Notes: generated from the sequence alone by a model not told the origin. Counted from the stretch's first letter, positions 7,818-16,126 are shown. The stretch is 64,000 nucleotides of DNA from Collinsella sp. (GCA_019419555.1 DXZR01000003.1:1-64000); one strand, 5' to 3'. Numbers and translations are program-made.

Positions 7818-7858
7818 AAAACCACCACAAAGGCGCCTGTCCCCTTTGTGGTGGTTTT
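7818..7858. repeat. Perfect 16-bp palindromic repeat between aroEK and aroQ
   Basis: Arms AAAACCACCACAAAGG (7818-7833) and CCTTTGTGGTGGTTTT (7843-7858) are exact inverse copies with a 9-nt loop CGCCTGTCC. The minus-strand reading GGGGACAGGCGCCTTTGTGG resembles 49560-49583 (GGAGACAGGGACCTCTGTGG), so it is probably one copy of a dispersed repeat family. On the minus-strand mRNA it forms a strong hairpin ending in T's, so it may also weaken transcription into aroQ. Confidence 0.7.
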
Positions 7859-7860
7859 GG

Positions 7861-9111
7861 TTAGAGAGCGGGTGGGAGGGTGTCGAGGAGGGCTTGGGCG
7901 GTGTTGGCGGCGCAGTCGCGTGAGTCGATGATGTAGTCGGCCCAGGAGCGGTAGCGCGGCATGCGCTGCTCGGCGAGCTTGTCGATGCCATCGCGCGCCG
8001 TGATGGGGCGGCCCTTGTGGGCGAGCTCGTCGAGCTTGCGGTTGAGCATCACGATCTGGCTATTCTGGTGCAGCAGCGGGTAGTTCTCGTCGCGCGTGAC
8101 CACGCCGCCGCCGGTGGAAAGCACCAGGCCGCTGCGCTTGGAGATGTCGGCCAGCGCCGCCGTCTCCTGTTCGCGGAACGCCGCCTCGCCGCGCTCGACG
8201 ATAAAGTCGGCGCAGGGCATGCCCAGGCGCTCCTCGAGGGCGCGATCCAGATCGATGTGCTCTCGCCCCGTGAGCAGGGCAATCTGCTCGCCCACACGGG
8301 TCTTGCCCGAGCCCGGCATGCCGATCAGCGCGATGTTCTGTTCGCGGCGTGACAGGCGCTCCGTTACGTCCAGAATGCGCTCGCGCGGAGTGACCTGGCC
8401 GGTGTAGCGCTCAACGGCTTGCGCCGCCTGGGCCACGAGCATGAGCAGACCGCCGATGCAGGGGATGTCGCGGCGCTCGGCCTCGAGCATGAGTCCCGTG
8501 CGGGCGGGGTTGTAGACAATGTCGATAACGCCCTCGAGCGCATCGAGCCCTTCGAGCGTGCATGGCGCGTCGGGGCAATGGGGGAACATTCCGGCGGGTG
8601 TGCAATTGACGAGCAGGGCGGCGTCGGACTGCTGCGCGATGTTGTCGTAGCTGACTTCGCTCGTACGGCCGACCGGCACGACGATGGCGCCCAGGTCTCC
8701 CAGCACCATACTTGCCGTGGTGCCGGCGCCGCCGGTGGCTCCGAGCACGAGGACCTTCTTGCCGGCAACCTCTACGCCCAACTCCTCGACCAGACACTGA
8801 AAACCAAAGTAGTCGGTGTTGTCGCCGCGCAAACAACCGTCAGGCAGGCGTGTGATGGTGTTGACGTTGCCCATTCGCTCGGCGAGCGGACTCAGCTCGT
8901 CCAGGTATTCCATGACGGCGCGCTTGTAGGGGATGGTCACGTTGGTGCCCTCCCATTCGTCACCCGTCATAAAAGCCTGGAGGTCCTCGGGCTCGCGCTC
9001 AAATCGTACGTACTCGAGCCCCGCGAGCTCCTTGTAGATGGTCGGGGTGTAGCTGTGGCCCAGCACGCGGCCCAGCACGCCGTAGGGGCGGGTTGCGGCG
9101 ACATCGGTCAT
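7861..9111 (-). CDS. aroEK: Fused shikimate dehydrogenase / shikimate kinase
   Basis: A 416-aa bifunctional enzyme for shikimate pathway steps 4 and 5. Residues 1 to about 250 are AroE: GHSYTP substrate site, catalytic Lys63 in NVTIPYK, GDNTD with the partner Asp100, and NADP-binding GATGGAG (124-130). From about 258 the AroK part begins, with Walker A GMPGSGKT (264-271), HIDLDRALEERLG, FREQE and STGGGVV. The join is direct with no long linker. ATG at 9111 abuts the pheA stop (9112-9114), so translational coupling is likely. AroE-AroK fusions are uncommon; the usual arrangement is separate genes. A symbol for the fusion is not standardised. Confidence 0.93.
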   Translation of the reverse strand: MTDVAATRPYGVLGRVLGHSYTPTIYKELAGLEYVRFEREPEDLQAFMTGDEWEGTNVTIPYKRAVMEYLDELSPLAERMGNVNTITRLPDGCLRGDNTDYFGFQCLVEELGVEVAGKKVLVLGATGGAGTTASMVLGDLGAIVVPVGRTSEVSYDNIAQQSDAALLVNCTPAGMFPHCPDAPCTLEGLDALEGVIDIVYNPARTGLMLEAERRDIPCIGGLLMLVAQAAQAVERYTGQVTPRERILDVTERLSRREQNIALIGMPGSGKTRVGEQIALLTGREHIDLDRALEERLGMPCADFIVERGEAAFREQETAALADISKRSGLVLSTGGGVVTRDENYPLLHQNSQIVMLNRKLDELAHKGRPITARDGIDKLAEQRMPRYRSWADYIIDSRDCAANTAQALLDTLPPAL

Positions 9112-10257
9112 CTAGAGCACCTCCGTGTAACTGCCAAAGTAGGTGAAGCTCTCGCACACGTCGTCGATGGAATCGAGCAGGTCATCGAGGGCCTTGCTGC
9201 CAAAGGGGCAGTCCAGGTCAAAGTAGAACATAAACTCAAAGTCGTGCCCGGGGATGGGGCGGCTCTCGAGCTTGATGAGGTTGATATTGAGCGCGTAGAA
9301 GCGCTCGAGTACGCGATAGAGTGCGCCCGGCTCGTTGGCCGTGGTAATCATGAGCGAGGTGCGGTTGGCGCCGGGGTAGACGCGTGGCTCGCGGCTGATG
9401 GCGACAAAGCGCGTGTAGTTGTTGTCCGAGTCCTGGATGTTGGGCTCCAGCACCTCCAGGCCGTAGAGTGTCGCGCAGCTGCGCGATGCGATGGCGGCAA
9501 CATCGGTGCGCTCGGAGCTGGCGACCATCTCGGCCGACATGGCCGTGTTGGGGTATTTGGTGGCGTGCAGGTCGTGGGCTTCGATAAAGCCGGCGCACTG
9601 GGCGATAGCCTGGCCGTGGCTATAGACCTCGTGCACGTCGGCGAGCTTGGTGCCGGGTTTGACGAGCAGATTGTGGTCGATCTTGAGACGCAGCGAGCGC
9701 ACGATATGGAAATCGAACTGGGCGAGCAGGTCGTAGACGGCGTTAACCGAGCCGGCGGTGGAGTTCTCGATGGGCAGCACGCCAAACTCGCAGAAGCCGT
9801 CGCGCACGGCGCGCATGACGCCCTCGAAGGTCTCGAAGAACGCGATGTCGGGCACGTCGAAGAGTTTGCACGCGGCGATCTGGCTATAGGCACCTTCCAC
9901 GCCCTGGCAGGCAACGGTAGCCGTTTGAGGGAAGGCCGTGTCGGAGGCTGCAGCCGTGGCGTGGGCCTTTTGCGAGACGGTGATGCCCTTGAGCTCGTTG
10001 ATGTAGCGCTGCTGCTCGGCCTTGCTCATGCTCATGAGGAGACGGAACAGGGTGATGGTCTGCGCCTCGTAGCGCTCGGGCGCGCGGCTGGCGAGGTTGT
10101 TGAGCTTGGAGCGCTCACGGGCGGGGTCGAAGACGGCCTTGCCCATCTCGATTTTTGACTTGGCGACCTCGGTGGCAATGTCCATGCGCTCGACAAAGCT
10201 GTTGAGGAGCGTGGTGTCGATGCCATCGATGGTCTGGCGAATATCGGCAAGGTCCAT
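9112..10257 (-). CDS. pheA: Bifunctional chorismate mutase / prephenate dehydratase
   Basis: A 381-aa P-protein giving phenylpyruvate from chorismate. Residues 1 to about 90 are an AroQ-class chorismate mutase (ADIRQTIDGIDTTLL, KSKIEMGKAVFDPAREREK-like). About 113-290 are prephenate dehydratase (ACQGVEGAYS, LPIENSTAGS). From about 295 an ACT domain (LMITTANEPGALYRVL, ESRPIPG) should sense phenylalanine for feedback inhibition. ATG at 10257 with AAGGGG is chosen; the open frame continues upstream only through a palindromic repeat at 10286-10412. It sits between aroC and aroEK. It reuses chorismate made by its neighbours. Confidence 0.94.
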   Translation of the reverse strand: MDLADIRQTIDGIDTTLLNSFVERMDIATEVAKSKIEMGKAVFDPARERSKLNNLASRAPERYEAQTITLFRLLMSMSKAEQQRYINELKGITVSQKAHATAAASDTAFPQTATVACQGVEGAYSQIAACKLFDVPDIAFFETFEGVMRAVRDGFCEFGVLPIENSTAGSVNAVYDLLAQFDFHIVRSLRLKIDHNLLVKPGTKLADVHEVYSHGQAIAQCAGFIEAHDLHATKYPNTAMSAEMVASSERTDVAAIASRSCATLYGLEVLEPNIQDSDNNYTRFVAISREPRVYPGANRTSLMITTANEPGALYRVLERFYALNINLIKLESRPIPGHDFEFMFYFDLDCPFGSKALDDLLDSIDDVCESFTYFGSYTEVL

Positions 10258-10285
10258 AGGGACCCCTTTCGTGAATGGTTGCCTG

Positions 10286-10412
10286 GGGTAGTTAATTTGG
10301 GACGGGGCTTTTTTAGCTACCCTTTGACTGTCGGCGAATCGATGGGTGCCGGGGCAAATATGAACCGGTATATGGGGGTAGCTAAAATAGCCCCGTCCCA
10401 AATTAACTACCC
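10286..10412. repeat. REP-type inverted-repeat element inside the aro cluster
   Basis: Two 37-bp arms (10286-10322 and 10376-10412) are inverse copies with one mismatch. Each arm carries the core TTGGGACGGGGC and the palindromic ends GTAG..GCTAC. The 53-nt centre (10323-10375) resembles the centre of the element at 37029-37151 beside the RAYT transposase gene, for example TTTGACTG/TTTGGCTG and ACCGGTATAT/ACCGATATAT. It fills most of the 169-bp aroC-pheA gap and would form a long hairpin in the operon mRNA. Confidence 0.85.
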
Positions 10413-10426
10413 TTGGGGTGGGTGGA

Positions 10427-11524
10427 CTAAAGCTGGCCTGCGTCCTCGAGGAGGGCATCCCAGATGGCCAGCGCTGCGGCTGCTTCAGCTACGGGGACAG
10501 CTCGGGGGACGATACAGGGATCGTGACGGCCGTGGACCGAGAGCCCGGCATTTTCCATAGCGTCCATGTCCACCGTCTGCTGCTCGCGGCCAATGGAGGG
10601 CGTCGGCTTTACGGCCATGCGCCACATGACGGGCGCGCCGGTCGAAATACCGCCCAGGATGCCGCCGGCGTTGTTGGACTCGACCTTGATCTCGCCGGTC
10701 TCGGCATCGATGCGATACGGATCATTGTTCTCGCTGCCGCGCATGGCGGCCACGGCAAAGCCCATGCCAAACTCCACGCCCTTTACGGCGGGAATGCCAA
10801 ACGCGATTTGCGCGATGCGGTTCTCGATGCCGTCAAACATGGGGTCGCCGATGCCCGCGGGAAGCCCATAAATGCCGCACTCCACGATGCCGCCGATGCT
10901 GTCGAGTTCGTCGCGTGCGGCTAGGATCTCCTCGCGCATGCGGCCGGCTGCGGCGGCGTCAATGCAAGGAAGATCGTTCGTAAGGATCGCCTTGCGGTCG
11001 GCCTCGCGATAGACCATGTCGTCCATCGGCAGGTCGGAGATGCCGCCGATCTGCGCGACGTGCGCCATCACGTTAATGCCGCGGGCCTCGAGTGCCTGCA
11101 GCGCAATGCCGCCGGCAATGCACAGGGGTGCCGTTAGGCGGCCAGAGAAATGCCCACCGCCGGCGACCTCGTGCATGTTGTGATACTTCACGCGCGCCGG
11201 AAAATCCGCGTGTCCGGGGCGGGGCTTGCGGCGCAGCTCGGAATAGTCCTTTGAGCGCGTGTTGGTGTTCTCGATAATCGCGGCGATGGGCGCGCCGGTG
11301 GTATGTCCATCGACCACACCGGCGATGATGTGGGCGGCGTCGGCCTCGCGGCGTTTGGTCGCGGTCTCGTCGCGACCGGGGGCACGACGGTCAAGGAAGG
11401 CCTGCAGCCGCTCCTGGTCAACAGCGATGCCCGCCGGGATGCCATCGAGGGAGCAGCCGATGGCGGGGGAGTGCGACTGGCCGAAGATGCTTAAGTGCAA
11501 GACGTTGCCAAAGGTCGAGGACAT
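10427..11524 (-). CDS. aroC: Chorismate synthase
   Basis: A 365-aa flavin-dependent lyase making chorismate from EPSP, last step of the common pathway. Family landmarks: FGQSHSPAIGCSLDGIPAG near the N terminus, RRAPGRDETATKRREAD, KPRPGHAD, GGHFSGRLTAP, GFAVAAMRGSE and NNAGGILGGISTG. Full length. ATG at 11524, one base after the end of the aroA gene upstream on the same strand (aroA stop at 11526), so translation is probably coupled. The REP-type element lies directly downstream, between this gene and pheA. Confidence 0.95.
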   Translation of the reverse strand: MSSTFGNVLHLSIFGQSHSPAIGCSLDGIPAGIAVDQERLQAFLDRRAPGRDETATKRREADAAHIIAGVVDGHTTGAPIAAIIENTNTRSKDYSELRRKPRPGHADFPARVKYHNMHEVAGGGHFSGRLTAPLCIAGGIALQALEARGINVMAHVAQIGGISDLPMDDMVYREADRKAILTNDLPCIDAAAAGRMREEILAARDELDSIGGIVECGIYGLPAGIGDPMFDGIENRIAQIAFGIPAVKGVEFGMGFAVAAMRGSENNDPYRIDAETGEIKVESNNAGGILGGISTGAPVMWRMAVKPTPSIGREQQTVDMDAMENAGLSVHGRHDPCIVPRAVPVAEAAAALAIWDALLEDAGQL

Positions 11525-11525
11525 G

Positions 11526-12845
11526 CTATTCCTCCTCGAGTGTGACCTTGCCGCCCAGCAGGCGGTAGTGGTCGAAGAAATCGGGATAGGACTTGTTGAC
11601 GGCCTCGGCGCCGTGGATCACGACCTCGCCGGTGGCGCGGCTCGCGGCGATCGCGGCCATCATGGCGATGCGATGGTCGTTGTGCGAATCGACTTCGCCG
11701 CCGGTGAAGGCATCGACACCCTTGATGATGAGGTCATCGCTGGCAATGCGCACCTGCGCGCCCAGCGCGGTGAGCTCGCGGGTGGTCGTGACCAGGCGGT
11801 CGGATTCCTTGATGCGCAGACGGGCGCAATCGCGGATAAAGGTGCGGCCCTGCGCCAGCGAGGCTACGGCCGAGATGACGGGCACCAGGTCAGGAATGTC
11901 GTGGGCGCTCATCTCAAAGCCGGCGAGCTTGTCGGACTTCACGGTGGCGGCGTTGGTGGAGCGCACGATGCGGGCGCCAAAGCGCGAAAGCGCGGCGAGC
12001 ACGTTTCGGTCGCCCTGCGCGGAGCTCAGGGATACGCCCTCCACGGTGATGGGGTCGGCGCCGATAGCGCCGGCGCACAGCCAAAAGGCGGCGTTGGACC
12101 AGTCGCCCTCGACGGCTACGCTGCCGGGCGTGCGGTACGAGCCGCTGCTCACGCGGAAGTTCGTGACTTCGGGCTGGCCGTCCTTGGCCGGAATGCGCTC
12201 GACGTTGACCTCGACGCCAAAGGCCTTCATGGCCTGTATCGTCAGGTTGATGTAGGGGCGGCTCTCGATGAGGCCGGTTACCTGCACGCAGGAGGGCTGG
12301 GCCAGCAGCGGGGCTGCCAGCAGCAGGCCGGAGATATACTGCGAGCTCACGTTGCCCGGAAGCACAAAGGTGCCCGGGCGCATGCGTCCGCTCGTCTTGA
12401 GCGGAAAACCGCCCAGACCCTGTAGGTCGCAGCCGGCGGCGATGATCTCGTCCGAGAGCGGGGAGAGCGGGCGGGCGCCCAGGCGGCCCTGGCCTACGAA
12501 GGTGGCATCCGCACCCAGCGCGCAGGCGACAGGCAGCATAAAGCGGAGCGTGGATCCACTTTCGCCGCAGTCAAGCGTGCCGCCGGCAAGGGCCTTGAGC
12601 AGGCCAAACTCAACACTCTTCATGGTGGGGTGGACCTGGAAGCCGTCCTCGACGGTCTCGATGCGAGCACCCAGGGCCGTAAGGCAACGCACCGTAGCCT
12701 CGATGTCGGCGCAGGTGGTATTGCAGGTGACGTGTGTCTCGCCGTTGGCAAGCGCAGCGCAGATGATGAGGCGATGCGCCATCGACTTGGACGCGATGGC
12801 GGGAACGGTGCCCTTGAGCGGGGACGGGGTGATGCGGGCTAGCAT
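11526..12845 (-). CDS. aroA: 3-phosphoshikimate 1-carboxyvinyltransferase (EPSP synthase)
   Basis: A 439-aa cytosolic enzyme joining shikimate-3-phosphate and PEP. Motifs: SPLKGTVPAIASKSMAHR at the N terminus, LDCGESGSTLRFMLP, RPLSPL, SSQYISGLLLAAPLL, VEGDWSNAAFWL and the C-terminal DHRIAMMAAI with NKSYPDFF. The start is ATG 12845, which overlaps the aroB stop by 7 nt (ATGCTAG), a typical coupled junction; the longer open frame upstream is the aroB gene in another frame. The LDCGxSGS variant is similar to class I/II differences linked with glyphosate response, but that cannot be assigned safely from reading. Confidence 0.95.
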   Translation of the reverse strand: MLARITPSPLKGTVPAIASKSMAHRLIICAALANGETHVTCNTTCADIEATVRCLTALGARIETVEDGFQVHPTMKSVEFGLLKALAGGTLDCGESGSTLRFMLPVACALGADATFVGQGRLGARPLSPLSDEIIAAGCDLQGLGGFPLKTSGRMRPGTFVLPGNVSSQYISGLLLAAPLLAQPSCVQVTGLIESRPYINLTIQAMKAFGVEVNVERIPAKDGQPEVTNFRVSSGSYRTPGSVAVEGDWSNAAFWLCAGAIGADPITVEGVSLSSAQGDRNVLAALSRFGARIVRSTNAATVKSDKLAGFEMSAHDIPDLVPVISAVASLAQGRTFIRDCARLRIKESDRLVTTTRELTALGAQVRIASDDLIIKGVDAFTGGEVDSHNDHRIAMMAAIAASRATGEVVIHGAEAVNKSYPDFFDHYRLLGGKVTLEEE

Positions 12846-13945
12846 GCGGAAGCGTCTCCCTTCTGGCCGAGGCCCTCGGCAATTAAATCGTGGAAGGTGG
12901 AAAGCGGCGTGCGGTCGATGCTGCAACGGCCAATGCCGTGCGGAATTACCAGGTCAATCGTGTCACCGGCGCGCTTTTTATCGTGCAGTGCTTCGGCAAA
13001 GACGGCGTCGGCCGAAAGCTCGCAGCGGGTCTTGAGACCGTGGCGTGCGCAGAGCTCCTCGATGCGGCCCGGCAGCTCGGCGTCGCAGATGCCGTGCAGG
13101 GCCGCGGCGCGCGTGATGATGCCCATGCCGATTGAAACGCAGTTGCCGTGTCCGAGCTCAAAGTGCTCGCAGGCCTCGACGGCGTGCCCGGCGCTATGTC
13201 CAAAATTGAGGAGCTTACGCTGGTTGGTTTCGCGCTCGTCGGCGACGACCACGGCGCGCTTGATGTCGATATTGCGGGCGATGATGAGCGCTACGCGGGC
13301 CACATCGCGGTTGAGCAGCTCCAGCGTGAGCGGGGTCTTCTCCAGTTCGGCGAAAAGCTCCGGGTCGGCGATCACGGCGTGCTTGACGACCTCGCCGCAG
13401 CCATCGGCGAACTGCTCGGGCGTGAGGGTGGCCAGGCACCCCACGTCGGCGATAACCACGCTCGGCTGCCAAAAGGCGCCGGCCAGGTTCTTGCCGGCAG
13501 CCAGGTCTATGGCGGTCTTGCCGCCCACCGACGAATCCACCATGGCGAGCAGGCTCGTCGGGATCTGCACAAACTTGCAGCCGCGCATGTAGGTGGCGGC
13601 CACAAAGCCCGCCATGTCGCCCACGACACCGCCGCCGAGTGCCACGATCACGTCGGAGCGCGAAAGCTCGCGCTCGGCCACAAACTCCAAAATGGCAACG
13701 TAGGTCTCAGCGCGCTTATGGGCCTCGCCGGCCTCGAAGGTGCAGATGCTCACCTCGTAGCCTGACGCCTCCAGGCTCTGCTTAACGGGCATCTGGTAGA
13801 GCGGGCCCACGTTGGTGTCCGTCACGATGACGGCCTTGGTGCCGCCGGCGGTGGCGCGCACGAGCGGCCCCGCCTGCTCCAGCAAAAACGTGCCAACATG
13901 CACCTGGTAGGGGCGTGCAGTGTCGATATCGATGGTAATCGCCAT
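12839..13945 (-). CDS. aroB: 3-dehydroquinate synthase
   Basis: A 368-aa NAD- and metal-dependent enzyme converting DAHP to 3-dehydroquinate. Clear motifs: DTNVGPLY, GEAHKRAETY, ALGGGVVGDMAGFVAATYMRG, PTSLLAMVDSSVGGKTAID, the metal-binding FGHSAGHAVE and HGNCVSIGMG. Full length. ATG at 13945 with AAAGGA upstream. It follows tyrA by 36 bp and overlaps aroA by 7 nt, in one minus-strand operon starting at the DAHP synthase gene. Confidence 0.95.
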   Translation of the reverse strand: MAITIDIDTARPYQVHVGTFLLEQAGPLVRATAGGTKAVIVTDTNVGPLYQMPVKQSLEASGYEVSICTFEAGEAHKRAETYVAILEFVAERELSRSDVIVALGGGVVGDMAGFVAATYMRGCKFVQIPTSLLAMVDSSVGGKTAIDLAAGKNLAGAFWQPSVVIADVGCLATLTPEQFADGCGEVVKHAVIADPELFAELEKTPLTLELLNRDVARVALIIARNIDIKRAVVVADERETNQRKLLNFGHSAGHAVEACEHFELGHGNCVSIGMGIITRAAALHGICDAELPGRIEELCARHGLKTRCELSADAVFAEALHDKKRAGDTIDLVIPHGIGRCSIDRTPLSTFHDLIAEGLGQKGDASAC

Positions 13946-13981
13946 AAGCTTCGGTCCTTTCGACCTGGCGTGATGGGTGGT

Positions 13982-14896
13982 CTAGTGGGAGGCCTCGTCG
14001 TCGAGTGCGCGCTTAATGCGGTCGCCCTCGGCAAGGAGATTCTCCAGATAGCGCTGGTCGCGGTCCTTGAGCGCGCGGCTGTAGGCGCCAAGCGATTCGA
14101 TCAGATGGTCGATCTCGAAGGCGAGCGCGTCGGCGTCGTCGATCATGAGCTCGGACCACATTTGCGGGTTGAGGTGCGCCACGCGGGTGAGATCGCGGTA
14201 GCTACCGGCCGAAAAGCCGTGGTGGACCTGAGCGGTCGGGCTCTTAACATAGGCGTTGGAGACGACGTGCGCGAGCTGGCTCGTAAAGGCGATGACGCGG
14301 TCGTGCTCGGCGGCGCTGGTCACGCTGAACTTGCCAAAGCCCAAGGGGCGTACCATCTCGCGCACCTGGCCCAAAAGCTCCAGTTTGAGCGCATCGTCCA
14401 CCGCGGGCGGTACGAGCACGAGCGGGGCGCCCTGGAACAGGTCGGCGCGGGAGTGCGCATAGCCCGAGTACTGCGTGCCCGCCATGGGGTGCGCGCCCAC
14501 AAAGTAAAAGCCGTGCTCGCGGGCTAGCTCAAAGGCGCGCTCGCACACGATGCCCTTGACGCCCACCGTGTCGATCACCACGGGGCCCATGATGGCCTCG
14601 GTGTCGGTGGCGTCGGCGAGCGCCTGGGCGTGCGCCTCGAGCCACTCGATGCATGCCTCGGGATAGCAGGCAAGGACGATGATGTCGCATTCGCCGAGCG
14701 TCTTGTCGTTAAGCTCTCCGGCGACAGTGCCCATGCTGGCGGCCGTCATGACATCGTCATCGGGGTCCCAGGCCAGCACGCGGACGCCCGCCTGCGCATA
14801 GCCGCGGGCAAAGCTGCCGCCGATGAGGCCCAGGCCGACGATGCCGGCGCACTTGGGGCCGCCCTGGTTAACGCGCGCGTTTCTCACTGTACCCAT
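13982..14896 (-). CDS. tyrA: Prephenate dehydrogenase
   Basis: A 304-aa enzyme that oxidatively decarboxylates prephenate to 4-hydroxyphenylpyruvate for tyrosine. The Rossmann motif GLGLIGGSFA (21-30) is followed by VIDTVGVKG, FVGAHPMAGTQYSGY with the catalytic His, and the helical dimer domain (SQLAHVVSNAY, GFSAGSYRDLTRVA). There is no C-terminal ACT domain, so feedback control may rest on the DAHP synthase or elsewhere. It starts 3 bp after the DAHP synthase stop, implying co-translation. Arogenate could be the substrate in principle; prephenate is the family default. Confidence 0.92.
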   Translation of the reverse strand: MGTVRNARVNQGGPKCAGIVGLGLIGGSFARGYAQAGVRVLAWDPDDDVMTAASMGTVAGELNDKTLGECDIIVLACYPEACIEWLEAHAQALADATDTEAIMGPVVIDTVGVKGIVCERAFELAREHGFYFVGAHPMAGTQYSGYAHSRADLFQGAPLVLVPPAVDDALKLELLGQVREMVRPLGFGKFSVTSAAEHDRVIAFTSQLAHVVSNAYVKSPTAQVHHGFSAGSYRDLTRVAHLNPQMWSELMIDDADALAFEIDHLIESLGAYSRALKDRDQRYLENLLAEGDRIKRALDDEASH

Positions 14897-14899
14897 GGG

Positions 14900-15922
14900 C
14901 TACTCCATGGTCTCATGGCAGACAACCTCGCGAATGGCTCGGATGCGGCGCATGGTGTCGTCGAACTGATCGGGGGTGAGGGCCTGAGCGCCGTCGGACC
15001 ATGCGCGGCTGGGCTCGTCGTGGACCTCGATCTCTAGGCCGTTGGCACCGCAGGCGGTCGCGGCGAGCGCCATGGGCTCAACGTAGCGGGTGTAGCCGGT
15101 GGCGTGGCTGGGGTCGGCGACGACGGGCAGGTGCGACAGGTGGTGCAGCACCGGCACGGCATTGAGGTCGAAGGTGTTGCGGGTGCGGGTCTCGAAGGTG
15201 CGGATGCCGCGCTCGCACAGGATGACGTTGTCGTTGCCCTCGCTCATGATGTACTCGGCGGCCATGAGCAGCTCATCGATCGTGCCGGACATGCCGCGCT
15301 TAAGCAAGATCGGAGTCTTGGTCTTGCCGACCTCTTTGAGCAGAGGGAAGTTCTGGGCGTTGCGGGCGCCGATCTGCATGACGTCGATCTTCTTGTCCAG
15401 GAAGACCTGCACGTCGCGCGGGTCCATGATCTCGGTGACGATCGGCATGTCGAGCTCGGCAGACGCCTCGCACAGCAGGTCCAGACCGGCGGGGCCCATG
15501 CCCTGGTAGGCGTACGGGGAAGTGCGGGGCTTGTAGGCACCGCCGCGCAGCATCGTGGCACCGGCGGCCTTCACGCGGCGGGCGATGCGGATGAGGTTCT
15601 CGCCCTCGACGGAGCACGGGCCGGCGATGACCTGGAACTGATCGCCGCCGATCTTGACGCCGTGGCCGCAGTCGATGACGGAGTCCTCGGGGTGGAACTT
15701 GCGGTTGGCGCGCTTGAACGGCTCGGAGACGCGCTGCACGCGCTCGACGACATCCATGGACTCGAGCAGGAATGGGTCGATCTTGGTCGTATCGCCCACC
15801 AGGCCGATGATCGTCTCATTCTCGCCGCGCGAGACATCGGTTTTCAGGCCCTTTTTCTCAATCCAGCTGACGATATGGCTGACGGCCTCGTCGCTGGCGC
15901 TCTCTTTTAAAATTGCAATCAT
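14900..15922 (-). CDS. aroF: 3-deoxy-7-phosphoheptulonate (DAHP) synthase, AroF/AroG-beta type
   Basis: A 340-aa entry enzyme of the shikimate pathway (PEP plus erythrose-4-phosphate). Residues 1-70 form the ferredoxin-like regulatory domain seen in Bacillus/Thermotoga-type enzymes. The TIM-barrel domain follows: VIAGPCSVE, RGGAYKPRTSPYAYQG, IGARNAQNF, LLKRGMSGT, CERGIRTFE, PVVADPSHATG and NGLEIEVH. ATG at 15922 with GAGAGG; the family start MIAILK supports it over the longer frame. First gene of the aromatic cluster, preceded by a hairpin that could attenuate transcription. The N-terminal domain suggests allosteric control by Tyr or prephenate/chorismate. Confidence 0.94.
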   Translation of the reverse strand: MIAILKESASDEAVSHIVSWIEKKGLKTDVSRGENETIIGLVGDTTKIDPFLLESMDVVERVQRVSEPFKRANRKFHPEDSVIDCGHGVKIGGDQFQVIAGPCSVEGENLIRIARRVKAAGATMLRGGAYKPRTSPYAYQGMGPAGLDLLCEASAELDMPIVTEIMDPRDVQVFLDKKIDVMQIGARNAQNFPLLKEVGKTKTPILLKRGMSGTIDELLMAAEYIMSEGNDNVILCERGIRTFETRTRNTFDLNAVPVLHHLSHLPVVADPSHATGYTRYVEPMALAATACGANGLEIEVHDEPSRAWSDGAQALTPDQFDDTMRRIRAIREVVCHETME

Positions 15923-15954
15923 GGTGTGCCTCTCACCTCGATGGATAACCCTTG

Positions 15955-15980
15955 CAAAAACGGCCCGCATCGCGAGCCGT
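15955..15980 (-). terminator. Terminator-like hairpin in the aro cluster leader (candidate attenuator)
   Basis: On the minus strand ACGGCTCGC-GAT-GCGGGCCGT forms a 9-bp stem (one G-U) with a tight 3-nt loop followed by TTTTTGC. It lies between a likely promoter (16001-16033) and the DAHP synthase start 33 bp downstream, so any transcript must pass it. A 20-codon ORF (minus 15995-15933) runs through it but contains only two Tyr and one Phe, so a classic leader peptide is weakly supported. Confidence 0.5.
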
Positions 15981-16000
15981 GTACATATGGTGCATGAGAG

Positions 16001-16033
16001 TTTATACTATCTGACTCGCTTTTGCCTTCTAAA
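16001..16033 (-). promoter_or_regulatory. Putative promoter of the aromatic cluster
   Basis: Minus strand -10-like TAGTAT/TATAAA (plus 16001-16009) with a poor -35 TTTAGA (plus 16028-16033) 18 bp upstream. It points toward the DAHP synthase gene and is placed back to back with the tRNA-Arg(CCG) promoter. Confidence 0.4.
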
Positions 16034-16085
16034 GTGGGCCGTTGAGCCGCGTCTTCCTCGGAATTGCAAAGCTTTTTCTTTTATT

Positions 16086-16115
16086 TTGATAGCCCGTGGT
16101 GTACTTGGGTATAAT
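16086..16115 (+). promoter_or_regulatory. Sigma-70-type promoter of tRNA-Arg(CCG)
   Basis: TTGATA (16086-16091), 18-bp spacer, TATAAT (16110-16115). The tRNA begins 12 bp after the -10 box, as expected for a directly transcribed tRNA. Confidence 0.8.
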
Positions 16116-16126
16116 GCCAAACGTTG

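Noticed and set aside
7818..7858. CRISPR repeat
   Set aside because: A single palindrome with no spaced repeats; no CRISPR-like array occurs anywhere in the window.
8419..10158. 579-aa plus-strand open frame opposite aroEK and pheA
   Set aside because: It spans two well-supported minus-strand genes; the composition is typical of a shadow frame.
15933..15995. 20-codon leader peptide before the DAHP synthase gene
   Set aside because: Only three aromatic codons, no ribosome site, and the ATG would be at or next to the transcript 5' end; kept only as context for the hairpin.
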